From Thinopyrum elongatum (Eukaryota; Streptophyta; Magnoliopsida; Poales; Poaceae), in assembly GCA_011799875.1 (NCBI GenBank), contig CM022303.1, positions 215,046,255 through 215,110,254 on the forward strand: a DNA stretch of 64,000 nt. Direction: 5' to 3'. The position numbers and the translations under genes are program-made. Of the stretch, positions 33,001 through 44,607 are shown in pieces. Every line of letters begins with the position of its first letter. Position 1 is the stretch's first letter. The notes beneath the pieces were generated by a model that did not search any database, was not told the origin of the DNA, and was given only the letters and a program-made list of their open reading frames with translations.

Positions 33001-34528
33001 TTGAGTATGGTTAAGACTTGAAGAAAAATGTGAAGATTCCAAAGTGTAGCCCCAAAGGGCCGGGTTATCATGCAAGTGATAAGCCGGTTCTTTAAACTTT
33101 GTTTGAGAATGAAAACATCATGTAGCCCCCAAGGGCCGGCTTATCTTCATGAGATAAGCCGGGTCTTTAGACACTCTACAAAAGAAAACATGATGTAGCC
33201 CCTAAGGGTCGGCTTAGCTTCATGAGGTGAGCCGGGTCTTCTATAGTATAGATTGAAAAGAACGACGTACATTAGCCCCCAAGTGCCAAGGACATTGCTT
33301 GCAATGTCTTTGGGACTTGAATAGTTTTGCCATAATATCTCTGTCAAATGCTGACTTAACCAATCTAGCAGACATATATTGTTCTCTTTGAATGATATTC
33401 TTCTTTGTAAACCTTTTGCAGGAAGCTTTAAGCCTGGGCGAGTCAAACCTGGCCGGCTTAAAGAAAAACTTGGAATCTAAACAAGCTGAATGTGCCAAGG
33501 CTGAATTAAGCTTGAAATCTTCTTTGGAAGACTTTGAAAAAATCAAGGTGAACTTTGATGCTGAGAGATCCGCCTTTGAAACAGAAAGGGCCAATTTATT
33601 GAAACGGGCGGAAGACGCCGAGAATCAGCTTAAGCCGATGACTGAAGAATTGGCCGGCTTAAAACAGCATATTTCTCAAATGACAGCCGCCATCTTTGGT
33701 AAGTAAACCATTTCAATCAATTGAAATAATTCGCTTGGCGACTTGAAATACTTAACTGCTTAACTCGCCTGGCGACTCAAAATCTTTGACTGCTAACTCG
33801 CCTGGCTATTCTTGTTTTAAATCTATGACAGGTGCTAGGAGCTCTAATCTTGGGCAAAATATGCTGGTAAAGCTGAAAGCCATCTATGCCTTGACGGAAA
33901 AACTTTACGTGGAAGTATCCGCACTCTGGTGGCTGCATCAAATGGCAAGAAGCCGCCACAACTCATAAAGGATGTGTTGGACCAATTGTCCACAATGCCT
34001 AAGCAAATTGAAGAACTGAAGATGCCAGCTGCCTGTGTAGGAGCAATAACCTCGCTAATCCGGGCTAAGACTTATCAATCAGAGTTGGGTCCCAAAGAAA
34101 TGATCGGCGGGTTTCTGGAATATAATGATGACGGGTCGGTATTCAACGAAGTAGATTTTGCCAAGTGTATCAAAGAGATGCGACCATTGGCGTGTCAACT
34201 TGCACAAGAGCTTGATTTGAAGAAGTACCAACCAGCTTATGACAACAACAACACTCGGATGAAGGCGCCTTCTTTCGATGTTGTTGACTTGACTCCTCAA
34301 AGGCATAAGCATATTTTTGCCTCTGATATTGACCCTTCTCCTGTCATGAATGATGAAGCAATCTTTGAAGCCTTAACTGGTATTGACTGGACCTCGGACA
34401 ATCTTCAGATTGCAAGCGAAGAAGAACCGGCACAGGATGACCTAGGGACTTCCACTGCAAGACGCCAAGATGATGCTAACCCGGTGGGACATAACCCGGA
34501 CCTCACAGGAACTGGCTTACAGGAGTAG
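30060..34528 (+). pseudogene. Antisense intron-containing gene of the Tat element (gypsy-type 'Transposase_28'-like)
   Basis: Exons are inferred from coding frames joined by GT-AG-like borders: a leader exon ending CAACCAG near 30227, an acceptor CCGCAG at 30752, and a probable start ATG at 30780 (MSKATICNWGPSLV). The next ~160 codons carry the core FTDHILRGFMLPGSKFFQ and VSNICHFQIFCEVYL, resembling the Pfam family of putative gypsy-type proteins (PF04195). Later exons include Ser/Pro/acidic linkers (31851-32321, 32420-32935), a coiled-coil exon (33421-33700, ESKQAECAKAELSLKSSLED) and a C-terminal exon (about 33832-34528) ending TGTGLQE. Frame changes near 30890-30935 and 31450-31500, and stops elsewhere, make it a pseudogene. 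In live relatives the role is unknown. Confidence 0.7.
33044..33240 (+). repeat. Three hairpin-forming ~75-bp repeats in an intron of the antisense gene
   Basis: Units start near 33044, 33121 and 33194. Each has TGTAGCCCC, then AAGGG, an arm like GGCCGGCTTATC, a short loop with CATGA, and the inverse arm GATAAGCCGGG. The arms pair within each unit. They lie between the exon ending near 32935 and the one starting near 33421. Confidence 0.7.
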
Positions 34529-35464
34529 TTGTACTCCTTAGAAAAACTTTGCTGAACTATGTGGCTCAACTGAAGCCTTGTAATAGGCTTAGCTAAAAAC
34601 ATTTGGTTTTCTTGTCATGCCTTCGTGCATGTTTTTTAACTGATAATCCAACAGCTATATGACCAAGCTTCTTTATATGCTTTGAACAAATCTGATATGC
34701 ATCGTTGCTTTGCACCTTCTTTGAATCTGGGTGCTTATCTAACAGTTTGACATATACACAGGAAGAGGTCCAACAATGCCCGTACTGACGACTTGTAGTC
34801 AAAAAGCCATGGCGGGTTAGTAACCCAATGACTTATGGGCATGAAGAAACTTTAGGGGATCACCCGGCGGCTCATGACCACAATAAGCTTAATATTGATC
34901 AATGCTAACCTGGAGTTTATGTAACCCAGAGATTTATATTCGGAGGAATAATATGATCAAGTGCAAATAATTCCTAAAAACACAGAAATAAAAAAGCACA
35001 AGCATATATTAATTTGAATTATAATTTGGCTTATAAAGCATAATAAAAAGGCTGGCTTTCAAACCTCAACTCTTGCTTCAATGAAGCATGGCATAATAGC
35101 CTTGGTTTATCCTAGCTTTCAACAAGCTGGCTCTCACATGACTTAAACCGGTGTTTTAACTTTGACAAGTTCAGGGTCTTAAAGATTGGCTTGTCAAGGT
35201 ACGGCGGGTCATCTTTTTCGGAGTAGCATCAAGGATACGGGCAGGTTTAACCAATAATGTGGCATTCTTTGCCTAGTCAAGTGAGTGAGTAAGCTAAACT
35301 CATTGAGTTGGAAGCCCCCAAGTGACCTTATGATCAATTAATAAAATACTCATGCACATATGGGATGAAACGACAAAGGCCCCGAGTCTCGGGGATGCCG
35401 GCTTTATTATGTTGATCATAAAATATATACATGATATGTATGTACAATGATTGGAGCCAGTGGC
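34529..35464. other. Spacer between antisense gene end and pol end
   Basis: The two genes end tail to tail around this ~930-bp stretch. No conserved coding frame is seen. It should contain the 3' ends and poly(A) signals of both transcripts. Confidence 0.5.
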
Positions 35465-36660
35465 TCAAGTATAGTAAGGCCGAAGATGAGCAATGTTCCA
35501 CGGCCGGTTGGTCTCCTCCTCAGAGGTACGTGACTTTTTGTGCTCACGTATGTTGATGAGATAATATGACCCATTGTTAAGGTTCTTGCTGATCACAAAA
35601 GGTCCTTCCCAAGGAGGGGAAAGCTTATGCATGCCTGTCTGATCATGAATCAAACAGAGCACTAAGTCGCCCTCCTGGAACATCCGGCTTCGAACTCTGC
35701 GGCTAAGATAGCAATGCAGGTCTTGTTGGTAAATCACTGAGCGAGCCGCCGCAAGATCACGTTCTTCTTCCAAAGCATCCAGGGCGTCTTGACGCTCCTT
35801 TTCGTTATCTGCTTCAATGTAAGCCACCACCCTGGGCGAGTCATGACGAATATCACTTGGAAGAACCGCCTCTGCGCCATAAACCATGAAGAAGGGCGTG
35901 TAGCCTGTTGATCTGTTGGGGGTGGTCCTGATGCTCCAAAGGACTGCAGGAAGCTCTTCAACCCAACAACACGGAGTACGCTCCAAAGGCACCATGAGCC
36001 GGGGTTTGATCCCCTTCAATATCTCCTGGTTAGCACGCTCAGCCTGGCCATTAGACTGTGGATGAGCCACTGATGACACATCAAGCCGGATATGCTCTCG
36101 CTGACAGAACTCTTTCATAGCACCCTTAGATAAATTTCTTCCATTATCAATGATGATACTATGAGGATAACCAAAGTGGAAGATCAACTTTTTCACAAAC
36201 TGAACTGTAGAAGCCGCCTCATAGTTACTCACAGGCTCTGCTTCAACCCACTTGGTAAATTTATCAACTGCTACCAGTAAGTGAGTTTTCTTGTCCTTAG
36301 ACCTCTTAAAGGGGTCCAACCATATCAAGCCCCCAGACCGCAAACGGCCAAGTTATTGGGATCATCCGCAACTCTTGAGCCGGCACATGAGCCTATCTTG
36401 CAAATTTTTTGGCAACCATCACACTTTTGCACAATATCCTCAGCATTAGCATGAGCCGTCAACCAGAAAAACCCATGTCTGAAAGCTTTAGCCACTAGGG
36501 ATCTTCACCTGGCATGATGACCACAATCCCCAACATGAATTTCTTGAAGAATCTCATGGCCTTCCTCAGGGGAAACACAACGTTGAAACACGTCGGTTAC
36601 ACTGCACCTGTGTAACTCGCCATTGACAATCATCATGGATTTACATCACCGGATGATTTG
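35465..36660 (-). pseudogene. Tat integrase, degenerate
   Basis: The frame at 36343-35465 (292 codons) shows the integrase core: VDKFTKWVEAEP, IIIDNGRN and AHPQSNGQAERANQEI supply the second Asp and the Glu, then the extended C-terminal region with FQEGDLVLC and WEGPFVISK and a final AHLRPYYT. The N-terminal zinc region upstream (36343-36660) is broken by stops and frame changes. Confidence 0.85.
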
Positions 36661-37340
36661 CCGTGCCAAGAGCTCATCGTCTGGTAACTCACCTCTCGAT
36701 AAATAATTCAAATAAGGCATAGTCCAGTCTAGAAGAGCACGTAAAGCCACCACCAGCTGCCCCTCCGGGTCAGGAATAGCGAGGTCTTCCTCTGAAGGTA
36801 ACTTGATAGACGGGTTATGCAGCACATCTAGGAACACATTAGGGGACCGGCTTACGCTGAGATCCGAGCCGGGATAAAGCATCAGCCACCTCATTCTGCT
36901 GTCGGTCGATGTGATCCACTTGATAACCTTTAAAGTGACCAGCGATGTTGGTGACTGCCTGACAATAAGCCACCATGAGGGGGTCTTTAGAATCCCACTT
37001 CCCAAAAACTTGCTGTGCAACGAGGTCTGAGTCACCCAAGCACCTAACCCGGCTAAAGTTCATTTCCTTGGCCATGCGAAGCCCATGCAGCAAAGCCTCA
37101 TACTCAGCTGCATCATTAGTACAGGGAAACATTAGCCTCAAAACATAACAGAACTTGTCACCTCGCGGGGAAGATAAAATAACTCCACCCCCCCCCCCCC
37201 CGAGCCTTCCAATTGGCTGGAACCATCAAAGTGTATCGTCCAATATGTATTATCCAGCTTCTCCTCTGGTGCTTGTAGCTCTGTCCAATCATTAATGAAA
37301 TCCACCAAAGCCTGAGACTTGATGGCTGTCCTAGGCACAT
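36661..37340 (-). pseudogene. Tat RNase H region, degenerate
   Basis: Pieces in two frames show the Tat-type RNase H: TIHFDGSSQLEGSGGGGV (first catalytic Asp), TNDAAEYEALLHGLRMA (Glu) and LGDSDLVAQQV (Asp), then a DRQQNEVADALSRLGS tail. A run of about 14 C (37188-37202) sits where the frame changes, so part of the disruption may be a homopolymer length change. Confidence 0.8.
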
Positions 37341-37371
37341 ATTTAAGATGATGTGGCCCGAGCTCAATTTC

Positions 37372-38640
37372 CTACTTAGCAACCCGGCCAGTAGCTTCTC
37401 TGTTTTGTATGATATCTCCCAAAGAGGCTGAACCGACCACTGTGATTGGATGTCCAAGGAAGTAATGCTTCAACTTGCGACTCACCATGAACACCCCAAA
37501 TACCAGTTTCTGCCAGTGTGGGTATCTCTGCTTGGACCCTATTAAAACTTCGCTGACATAATAAACCGGCCGCTGGACTGGGTATTCATTCCCTACCTCC
37601 TTGCGCTCCATGACAACTGCCACGCTGACGGCTTTATTATTAGCCGCCACGTACAGGAGCATAGGCTCTTTGTTAACTGGAGCAGCCAAGATGGGCGACT
37701 CAGCCAACTGCTTCTTAAGCACCTCAAAAGCCTCGTTAGCAGCATCACTCCAGACAAAATGATCAGTCTTTTTCATCATTTGATACAAAGGAATCGCCTT
37801 CTCACCCAGACGGCTTATAAACTGGCTCAGGGCTACAATACGACCCGCCAGGCACTGAACATCATTGATACAGGCCGACTTAGATAAGGAGGTGATGGCC
37901 TTGATCTTCTCCGGGTTAGCTTCGATGCCCCACTCTGGAACTAGAAAACCTAGCAATTTGCCTGCAGGCACACCAAAAACACACTTGGCCGGGTTAAGCA
38001 TCATCTTATAAACCCGAAGATTGTCAAAACATTCCTTCAGATCAGCAAGCAAGGTCTCCTTTTTCCTTGATTTAACCACAATGTCATCTACATAAGCATG
38101 AACATTATGCCCAATCTGTCCATGGAAACAATTCTGAACACAGCGCTGGTAAGTCGCCTGGGCACTCTTGAGCCCAAAAGGCATGGAAACATAGTAGAAA
38201 GCTCCAAAGGGTATGATAAAAGTTGTTTTCTCTTGGTCCTCAACTGCCATCTTGATCCGATGGTAACCGGAATAAGCGTCCAGGAAGCATAGACTCTCAC
38301 AACCCGCCGTTGCATCAATAATCTGGTCGATACGGGGTAGAGCAAATGGATCAGCCGGACAGGCTTTGTTGAGGTATGTGTAATCAACACACATACGCCA
38401 TGTGTCATTTTTTCTTAAGTACGAGCACAGGGTTGGCCAACCACTCAGGGTGAAAAACTTCAATGATAAACCCGGCCGCCAAGAGCCGGGCTACCTCTTC
38501 TCCAATAGTTTTACGTCGCTCTTCATTGAAACGACGGAGGAACTGTTTGACCGGCTTAACTTTGGGATCCACATTAAGGTGGTGCTCAGTGAATTCTCTC
38601 GGTACACCCGGCATGTCAGAAGGTTTGCATGCAAAGATGT
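37372..38640 (-). pseudogene. Tat reverse transcriptase region, degenerate
   Basis: The frame at 38463-37372 (363 codons) contains the RT core: RMCVDYTYLNKACP, CFLDAYSGYHRI, MPFGLKSAQATYQR and AYVDDIVVKS, followed by the connection domain (NPAKCVFGVPAGKLLGF) and the start of RNase H (PMLLYVAANNKAVS). The upstream finger region in another frame (38614-38405) has RRFNEERRKTIGEEVARLL. One frame change lies near 38410-38460. Confidence 0.87.
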
Positions 38641-38710
38641 CTCGATTCTCACGAATGAACTCAATGAGCGCACTTTCCTATTTGGGATCCATCCCAGCAC
38701 CAACAGTGAA

Positions 38711-39289
38711 CTACTGGGAAGAGTCATCAGGGACAAAATCAACTTGCTTTGTATCATCAGCCGACTTAAACTTGAGCAGAGAGTCCTGTTCAGTAGTGGG
38801 CTTCTTCAAAGGCGTCATGTCAGCCGGGTCAACATTATCTTTATAGAATTTGAGCTCCTCAGTAGCACAGGCCGCCTCTGCATAAGCGGCATCACCTTCT
38901 TCACACTCCAAGGCGACTTTCCGATTACCATGAACCGTAATTGTCCCTTTTGGCCCTGGCATCTTAAGCTGTAAGTAGATATAACAAGGGCGGGCCATAA
39001 ATCGAGCGTAAGCTGGCCATCCAAACAAGGCATGGTATGGACTCTTAATTTTGACCATCTCAAACCACAAAGTCTCTACCCTGTAGTTGTATTCATCACA
39101 AAAAGCTACCTCCAGGGCAATCTTCCCAACAGGATAAGCCGACTTGCCAGGCACCATGCCATGGAAGACTGTAGATGACGGCTTAAGATCTTTCTCCATG
39201 AGATTCATCCGTCGGAAAGTGTCGTAATACAAGATGTTGATGATGCTACCACCATCCATAAGTACTTTGGTGAATTTATAACCACCCAC
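38711..39289 (-). pseudogene. Tat aspartic protease region
   Basis: The 192-codon frame holds KVLMDGGSIINILYYDTFRR. The DGGS form replaces the usual DTGA/DSGA and is normal for the Tat lineage. A downstream ITVHGNRKVALECEEGDAAY stretch links to RT. It is open by itself but disconnected from both neighbours. Confidence 0.78.
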
Positions 39290-39299
39290 CTGGGGGGCA

Positions 39300-41535
39300 C
39301 TACAAGGGCTAGGTGACCCGGGTTATCAACCCGGGGCGGGTGATCCGCCCTGCTCCACGTTATTATGTGCTCTGACCACCTTAAATACTGCGGAACAGCC
39401 AGCTCTACTGCGTGAACTGCCCGTTTATGAACTTTCTGACAACGCTTGCAGATGCTTGTAGTGAAGACATGATATTGGCCATTGCTTAACTGCTTAGGAT
39501 TACTATGATACCCAGACTGGTGATTCTGCTGATTGCCCTGACCAGACTGTTGGTTATGATCCCCATGATTTCCTTGGTTCTGATACCCGGAATTTGAGCC
39601 GCCTCCGCCAAATCCGGCTCCTGGGAAGCTGCCTGAACCTAACCTGCTAGGCGGCCCATTATCATTACCATGATGTTGCAAAGATTCTTTTTAAACTCCC
39701 GCATGATGTAACAATCCTTCCAGGCGTGACATGATGGTTTATTAGGATAACTGTGCTTCGGACAAGGGGCATTGAGAATTTCATCAAGATTCCTAGATCT
39801 CCTTCATTGAAGGGTTGCTTGCCATTGCCATTACGACATTGATTTTTATACTCAGTGTTGGTGTTAGCTACCAGATCTGACCCGCCCTCGGGTGTCTGCG
39901 CTTACTACCATTACCCTGGTTATTGCTATTGTGTCCTGCCACATTCTACTGCTGGCCCTTAGCACCGCCGTTCTTCTTGCCCTTGTTAGACTTATCATCA
40001 TCAGAACTAGGGTCCTTTGTATTATTAGAGTCCGCGTATTTGGTAAGAGCACCCACGAGGTCACCCATGTCCTAGCACTTGCGCTTGAGCTATCCGAGCT
40101 TCTGCTTAAGGGGCAAGAAATGATAGTTCTTCTCTAAAATCAGAACAACCTGAGCGGCCGCAATGTTATCTGATGAATGGATGATAGTGGAGACCCGTCG
40201 GGCCCAATGATGGGCCGACTCATCCTCACGCTGCACATAGTGATCCAAATTGATAATCATCATTGGCTGCTTGCATGTTCCTTGAAAGTTCTTGATAAAA
40301 CACGTCTTTAACTCCGCCCATGAGTTGATAGAATTAGGAGGCAGGCTTTTCAACCACGTGCGAGCCAGCCCTTCCAACATCATGGTGAAGTACTTGGCAC
40401 ACACTGCGTCGCTAACATCCAACATATCCATGGCTAGCTCATAACTCTTGATCCAACCCGCAGGCTCCAGATCTGCTGTGTAATTGGGTATCTTACGGGG
40501 ACCTTTGAAATCCTTAGGCATGTGCTCATTACGTAAAGCCGGCACTAAACACGGCACTCCAATGCTTCTGGCACTTAACACGGCTCCTACCGAAGCTGAA
40601 GGAACCACAGGGGGCGGCTCATAAGCCCCCTGGTTTGCTGCCTCTGCCTCTCGATGGGCCCTCCCCCCGTTCACAATCACTTGAGCCTCAGTCCTTGGAT
40701 TAAGAGGCGGGTCAACATGGGGCGGGTTACGGCATCGCTCGCTGCTGGAGACTGCGGGCGACTCAATACGCCGGCTTAACTATGGCTCAGAAGGGGAGTT
40801 GAGTGTACATGATCACAACTGTACGAATAGTTAGCCTGTTGTGTGATGGCTATTTGCAGGAGCTCAACCGCATTCCAAGTTTCCACCGCAGCTGGTGATT
40901 CGCCAGTGATAGGAATTGCTGCAAGCTGGGTTGCCGGTGCTACCATGTTATCCACCGGGTTGGAAAAATGCCCAGGCGATGTCAGGAAATGTTGTGGTGG
41001 TGTCTGAACAGGGGGCGGGTTAGGACCTGGTTCTTCTCTCTGTATCTTCTCAGGCTGATGGGGTTGAGTCGTTGCTCGGTTCCCAGGCACATCCGGGTTA
41101 GGCTGGGGGATGACTCGTGCGTCTGGGGTACTCGGCCCTGCTCCGGGCGTGTAAAATAGGCGCGTCGGATCATACACCAACGGTAAATGACTCTAGTGTC
41201 TTCTCCGGAACATTGCATTAGATGCGTTCTGGTCCAGATTTAGACACCAAGCCTCTGCTTTCAGGCGTTCCATTTCTGCATCAACCTGAGCTTTCAACGC
41301 AGCCATCTGGATGTTCTCAGCATTGATATCCTCCTGGGCCTTGGTCATCTGCTCGTGAATTTTTGCAATCTAGGCATTGCACTCTGCTTGATTTGCAGCG
41401 GTGACTTCTGTCGCTAGCAGGGTCGTCAAAGTGCCCATGAGGTCAGTTAGTACCTGAGCCGGCCGCTGCAGCAGCCGAATCAGATGTTACAGCTGCAGTC
41501 ATTGAAGAATTGAGAACCGGTGCCGTCCCAGCCAT
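39300..41535 (-). pseudogene. Tat gag, degenerate
   Basis: A probable start at 41535 (MAGTAPVLNSSMTAAV) is followed by stops. A Pro-rich frame (41180-40776) and then the Gag core (40680-40090) with AGWIKSYELAMDML, WLKSLPPNSINSW and FQGTCKQP identify it as a Ty3/Gypsy Gag. Downstream pieces (39681-39205) are Gly/Asn/Gln-rich. Several frame changes break the gene. Confidence 0.8.
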
Positions 41536-41569
41536 AAAGAAGGCGGCTCAGCACGGCAGCCATAAAGAA

Positions 41570-43028
41570 GTAGATGGGATCACAACCAACACAACGGTGT
41601 GGTGGTGGTGGAGCACCGACAGCGCTTCGCTAAGCGTCGCCGGGACGAGGCGGTGGAACTACAGAGTAACGGGAGAGAGAGGGGTGCCAAGGGCTTGGTG
41701 TGTCCTCTTGGGGCACCCCCTCCCCTCTATATATAGGTGGAGGGGCGTGGGAAACAGCCCCTCCAAGCCCTAGGGTGCAGCTAAGGGGGAGAGGACTTGG
41801 ACTCCAAGTCCAATCCTATTCCTACTAGGACTCCTTCCTTTTTTGCCTTCCCTAGCCACATGGGCTTTTGAGGACTTGGTGCGCCTAGCCCAATAAGGCT
41901 AGGGCGCCTCTCCATAGCCCATGCTATCCCTTGGGTCATGGTGAACCCACTTGTGGACTTTCGGTCCCCTCTGGAATCCTCCGGAACCTTCTGGAAGCTT
42001 CCCGGTACAATACCGAAAAAACTGCACATTTTTTCGGAACCCAAAATATGACTTCGCATATATAAATCTTTACCGCTCGACCATTCTGAGACTCCTCGTG
42101 ACGTCTGGGATCTCATCCGGGACTCCGAACAACATTTAGTTACCACCCATCAAATATCCCAATACTACTCTAGCGTCAACGAACGTTAAGCGTGCGACCC
42201 TACGGGTTCGGGAATTATGTAGTCATGACCGAGACACCTCTCCGGTCAATAACCAATAGCGGGGCCTGGATGACCATATTGATTCCTACATATTCCTCGA
42301 AGATCTTTTATCGGTTGAACATTTATGACAACATACGTAATTCCCTTTGTCTGTCGGTATGTTACTCGCCCGAGATTCGATCGTCGGTATCTATATACCT
42401 AGTTCAATCTCGTTACCGGCAAGTCTCTTTACTCGTTTCGTAATACAACATCTTGCAACTAACTCCTTAGCCACTTTGCTTGCAAGCTTCTTGTGATGTG
42501 TATTACCGAGAGGGCCCAGAGATACCTCTCCGATACACGGAGTGACAAATCCCAATCTCGATTCACACCAACCCAACAGACACCTTCGAAGATACCTGTA
42601 GAGCATCTTTATGATCACCCAGTTACGTTGTGATGTTTGATAGCACACAAGGTATTCCTCCGGTATCCGGGAGTTGCATGATCTCATGGTCGAAGGAACA
42701 TGTATTTGACATTAAGAAAGCAGTAGCAATAAACTGAACGATCATATGCTATGCTAACGGTTGGGTCTTATCCATCACATCATTCTCCTAATGATGTGAT
42801 CCCGTTATCAAATGACAACACATGTCTATGGTTAGGAAACCTTAACCATCTTTGTTCAACCAGCTAGTCTAGTAGAGGCATACTAGGGACACGGTATTTG
42901 TTTATGTATTCACAAATGTATTTATGTTTCCGATCAATACAATTCTAGCATGAATAATAAACCTTTATCATGAATAAGGAAATATAAAATAACAACTTTA
43001 TTATTGCCTCTAGGGCATATTTCCTTCA
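41570..43028 (-). repeat. Truncated or solo Copia LTR, minus strand
   Basis: The right end reads TGAAGGAAATATGCCCTAGA on the minus strand, the same opening as the Copia at 1073-9793, and about 1 kb of the LTR is alignable with it. The part left of about 42000 differs, indicating another subfamily. A TATATATAG promoter candidate lies near 41740. No primer site or purine tract adjoins it and the two flanks (Tat gag, Athila internal) do not share a duplication, so it is a solo LTR in a rearranged site or a fragment. The left border is approximate. Confidence 0.78.
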
Positions 43029-44607
43029 CATGGCACACTTGCACTATTATTATTTTCACATCATTCGGTCGTGCAAGTGAAAGGTAATAATGACGATGAT
43101 ATGATGAAGTGATTGCGGGGAAGAAAAGCTGGTATGAACTCTTCTTGTTTTTGTTTTTGTAAATATATTTAGCTCAGTCGATCTTGATTCATCATATTAT
43201 AAGTAAACATATTTGTGATGACAATTAGAGATTATAGTTGTTCATGCCATGCTTAAATAACTAGGAGTGGATAATGATTTATCTTGAGTGTCAACATGCA
43301 TTAAAATAGTTATGATGTAGTATGATAGTGTAGTATCCTCCTCTGAACAATTCAAGGGGCTTGACTTGGCACAAGTTCACACATGTAGTTGACTCAAAAC
43401 CAACATAGCCTCCATGATATTTATGTTCATGGTGTTTATATCCTACTCATGTTCGCATTCAATGTTAGTTATTCTCAATGCATGATTATGACCCTTTTTG
43501 CTCTCTAGTTCGTCGCTTCTCAATCTGTTTGCTAGCCTTCGCCTGTACTAAGCAGGAATACTGCTTGTGCATCCAAATCCTTAAACCCAAAGTTGTTCCA
43601 AATGAGTCCACTATATCTACCTATATGCGGTATTACTCTGTCGTTCCATGTAAATTTGCATGTGCCACCTCTAATCATTCAAATAAGCATCTGTTTTGTG
43701 TGCCCGTACCGCTCATGGAGCGACAGGGGCGGTCAGTATCTTCCATGCTAAGCAGGTTATTCTCATGATGGATGTTCATTCGTCCGTTATTGCACAAGAG
43801 AGGCTGGTAATTGGGATGCCCAGTCCTATGATCAAAATGAAATTATATAATGAAACAAACTCCCCCGGAAAGTTGTTGGTATGGAGGGCACCCGTGGATT
43901 CAGCTAGCCATGGCTCGTGTTTGTATGGTGGAGGGGGTAAACTTTACCTTTGCACTTGGGAACCGCCGATAATGTGTTTACCATGGAAGATATTGAAAAT
44001 CCAGGGTTACGACGTTAACAGGAAAGGCATGCCTCTCAAAATTGTATTCATCTTTGTTTTAAGCTTTGAGCTCTGGCACCTCTGCAAATCCATGCTTCCC
44101 TCTGTGAAGGGCTTATCTATTTACTTTTATGTTATTTTACTTTTGTTGTTGAGTCATCACCTTCTCATTCAAGCACCAGTTGGAGAGCACTATTGTTATT
44201 TTTATGCATTGAGTATAGTTAATATTGGGTGTGACTTGACTGGATCTCTCCTACCATGAATTATAATATTTAGTCGTTACTTGAACTTCAAAGGTGCTCT
44301 GCATTTATGTTTTGCGGTCTCAGAAAGGGCTAGCGAGATACCATGTTATCATATTATATCATGACTGTTTTGAAAAATTGTTGGCATCCGAGATATCTTA
44401 TTATTGCTCGCTAGTTGGTTATGCTATTGACATGAGTAAATGTGAGACCTAAGTGTTATCGTTCATATCTTTGCTGAAAACTGGAGCACTAGCTAAGCAT
44501 ATATACAACAACAAGAACAAAACGAGTATGTAAAAGTTTTTCTTTATCACTTTCAGTTTGTGAACTGAATTGCATGAGGACAAGCAATGAGTTAATCTTG
44601 GGGGAGT
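43029..44607 (+). mobile_element. 3' internal region of an Athila-type Gypsy, plus strand
   Basis: This is mostly non-coding sequence downstream of the element's last gene. It resembles the inverse of 28817-29628 from about 43700 on. It ends with the purine tract CTTGGGGGAG directly before the LTR at 44608. The 187-codon frame at 43696-44259 is not conserved and is likely chance. Confidence 0.75.

Larger units (their letters stand above)
29629..41560 (-). mobile_element. Decayed Tat/Retand-clade Gypsy retrotransposon with antisense gene
   Basis: On the minus strand the recognisable order is gag (from about 41535), protease, RT, RNase H and integrase (ending 35465). It is followed, downstream of pol, by a long region carrying an antisense gene on the plus strand and a ~100-base LTR remnant (29629-29729, starting TGTTGGGGATATAACC on the minus strand). 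An extra gene between pol and the 3' LTR, in antisense, is a known trait of Tat/Retand/Grande-like elements. The 5' LTR is missing on the right. Many stops and frame changes show it is old. Confidence 0.8.

Noticed and set aside
33044..33240. CRISPR-like array
   Set aside because: This is a plant genome. The repeats are long, adjacent and without unique spacers, and lie in an intron.
43696..44259. 187-codon plus-strand frame in the Athila 3' internal region
   Set aside because: The homologous stretch at 28817-29628 does not keep this frame.
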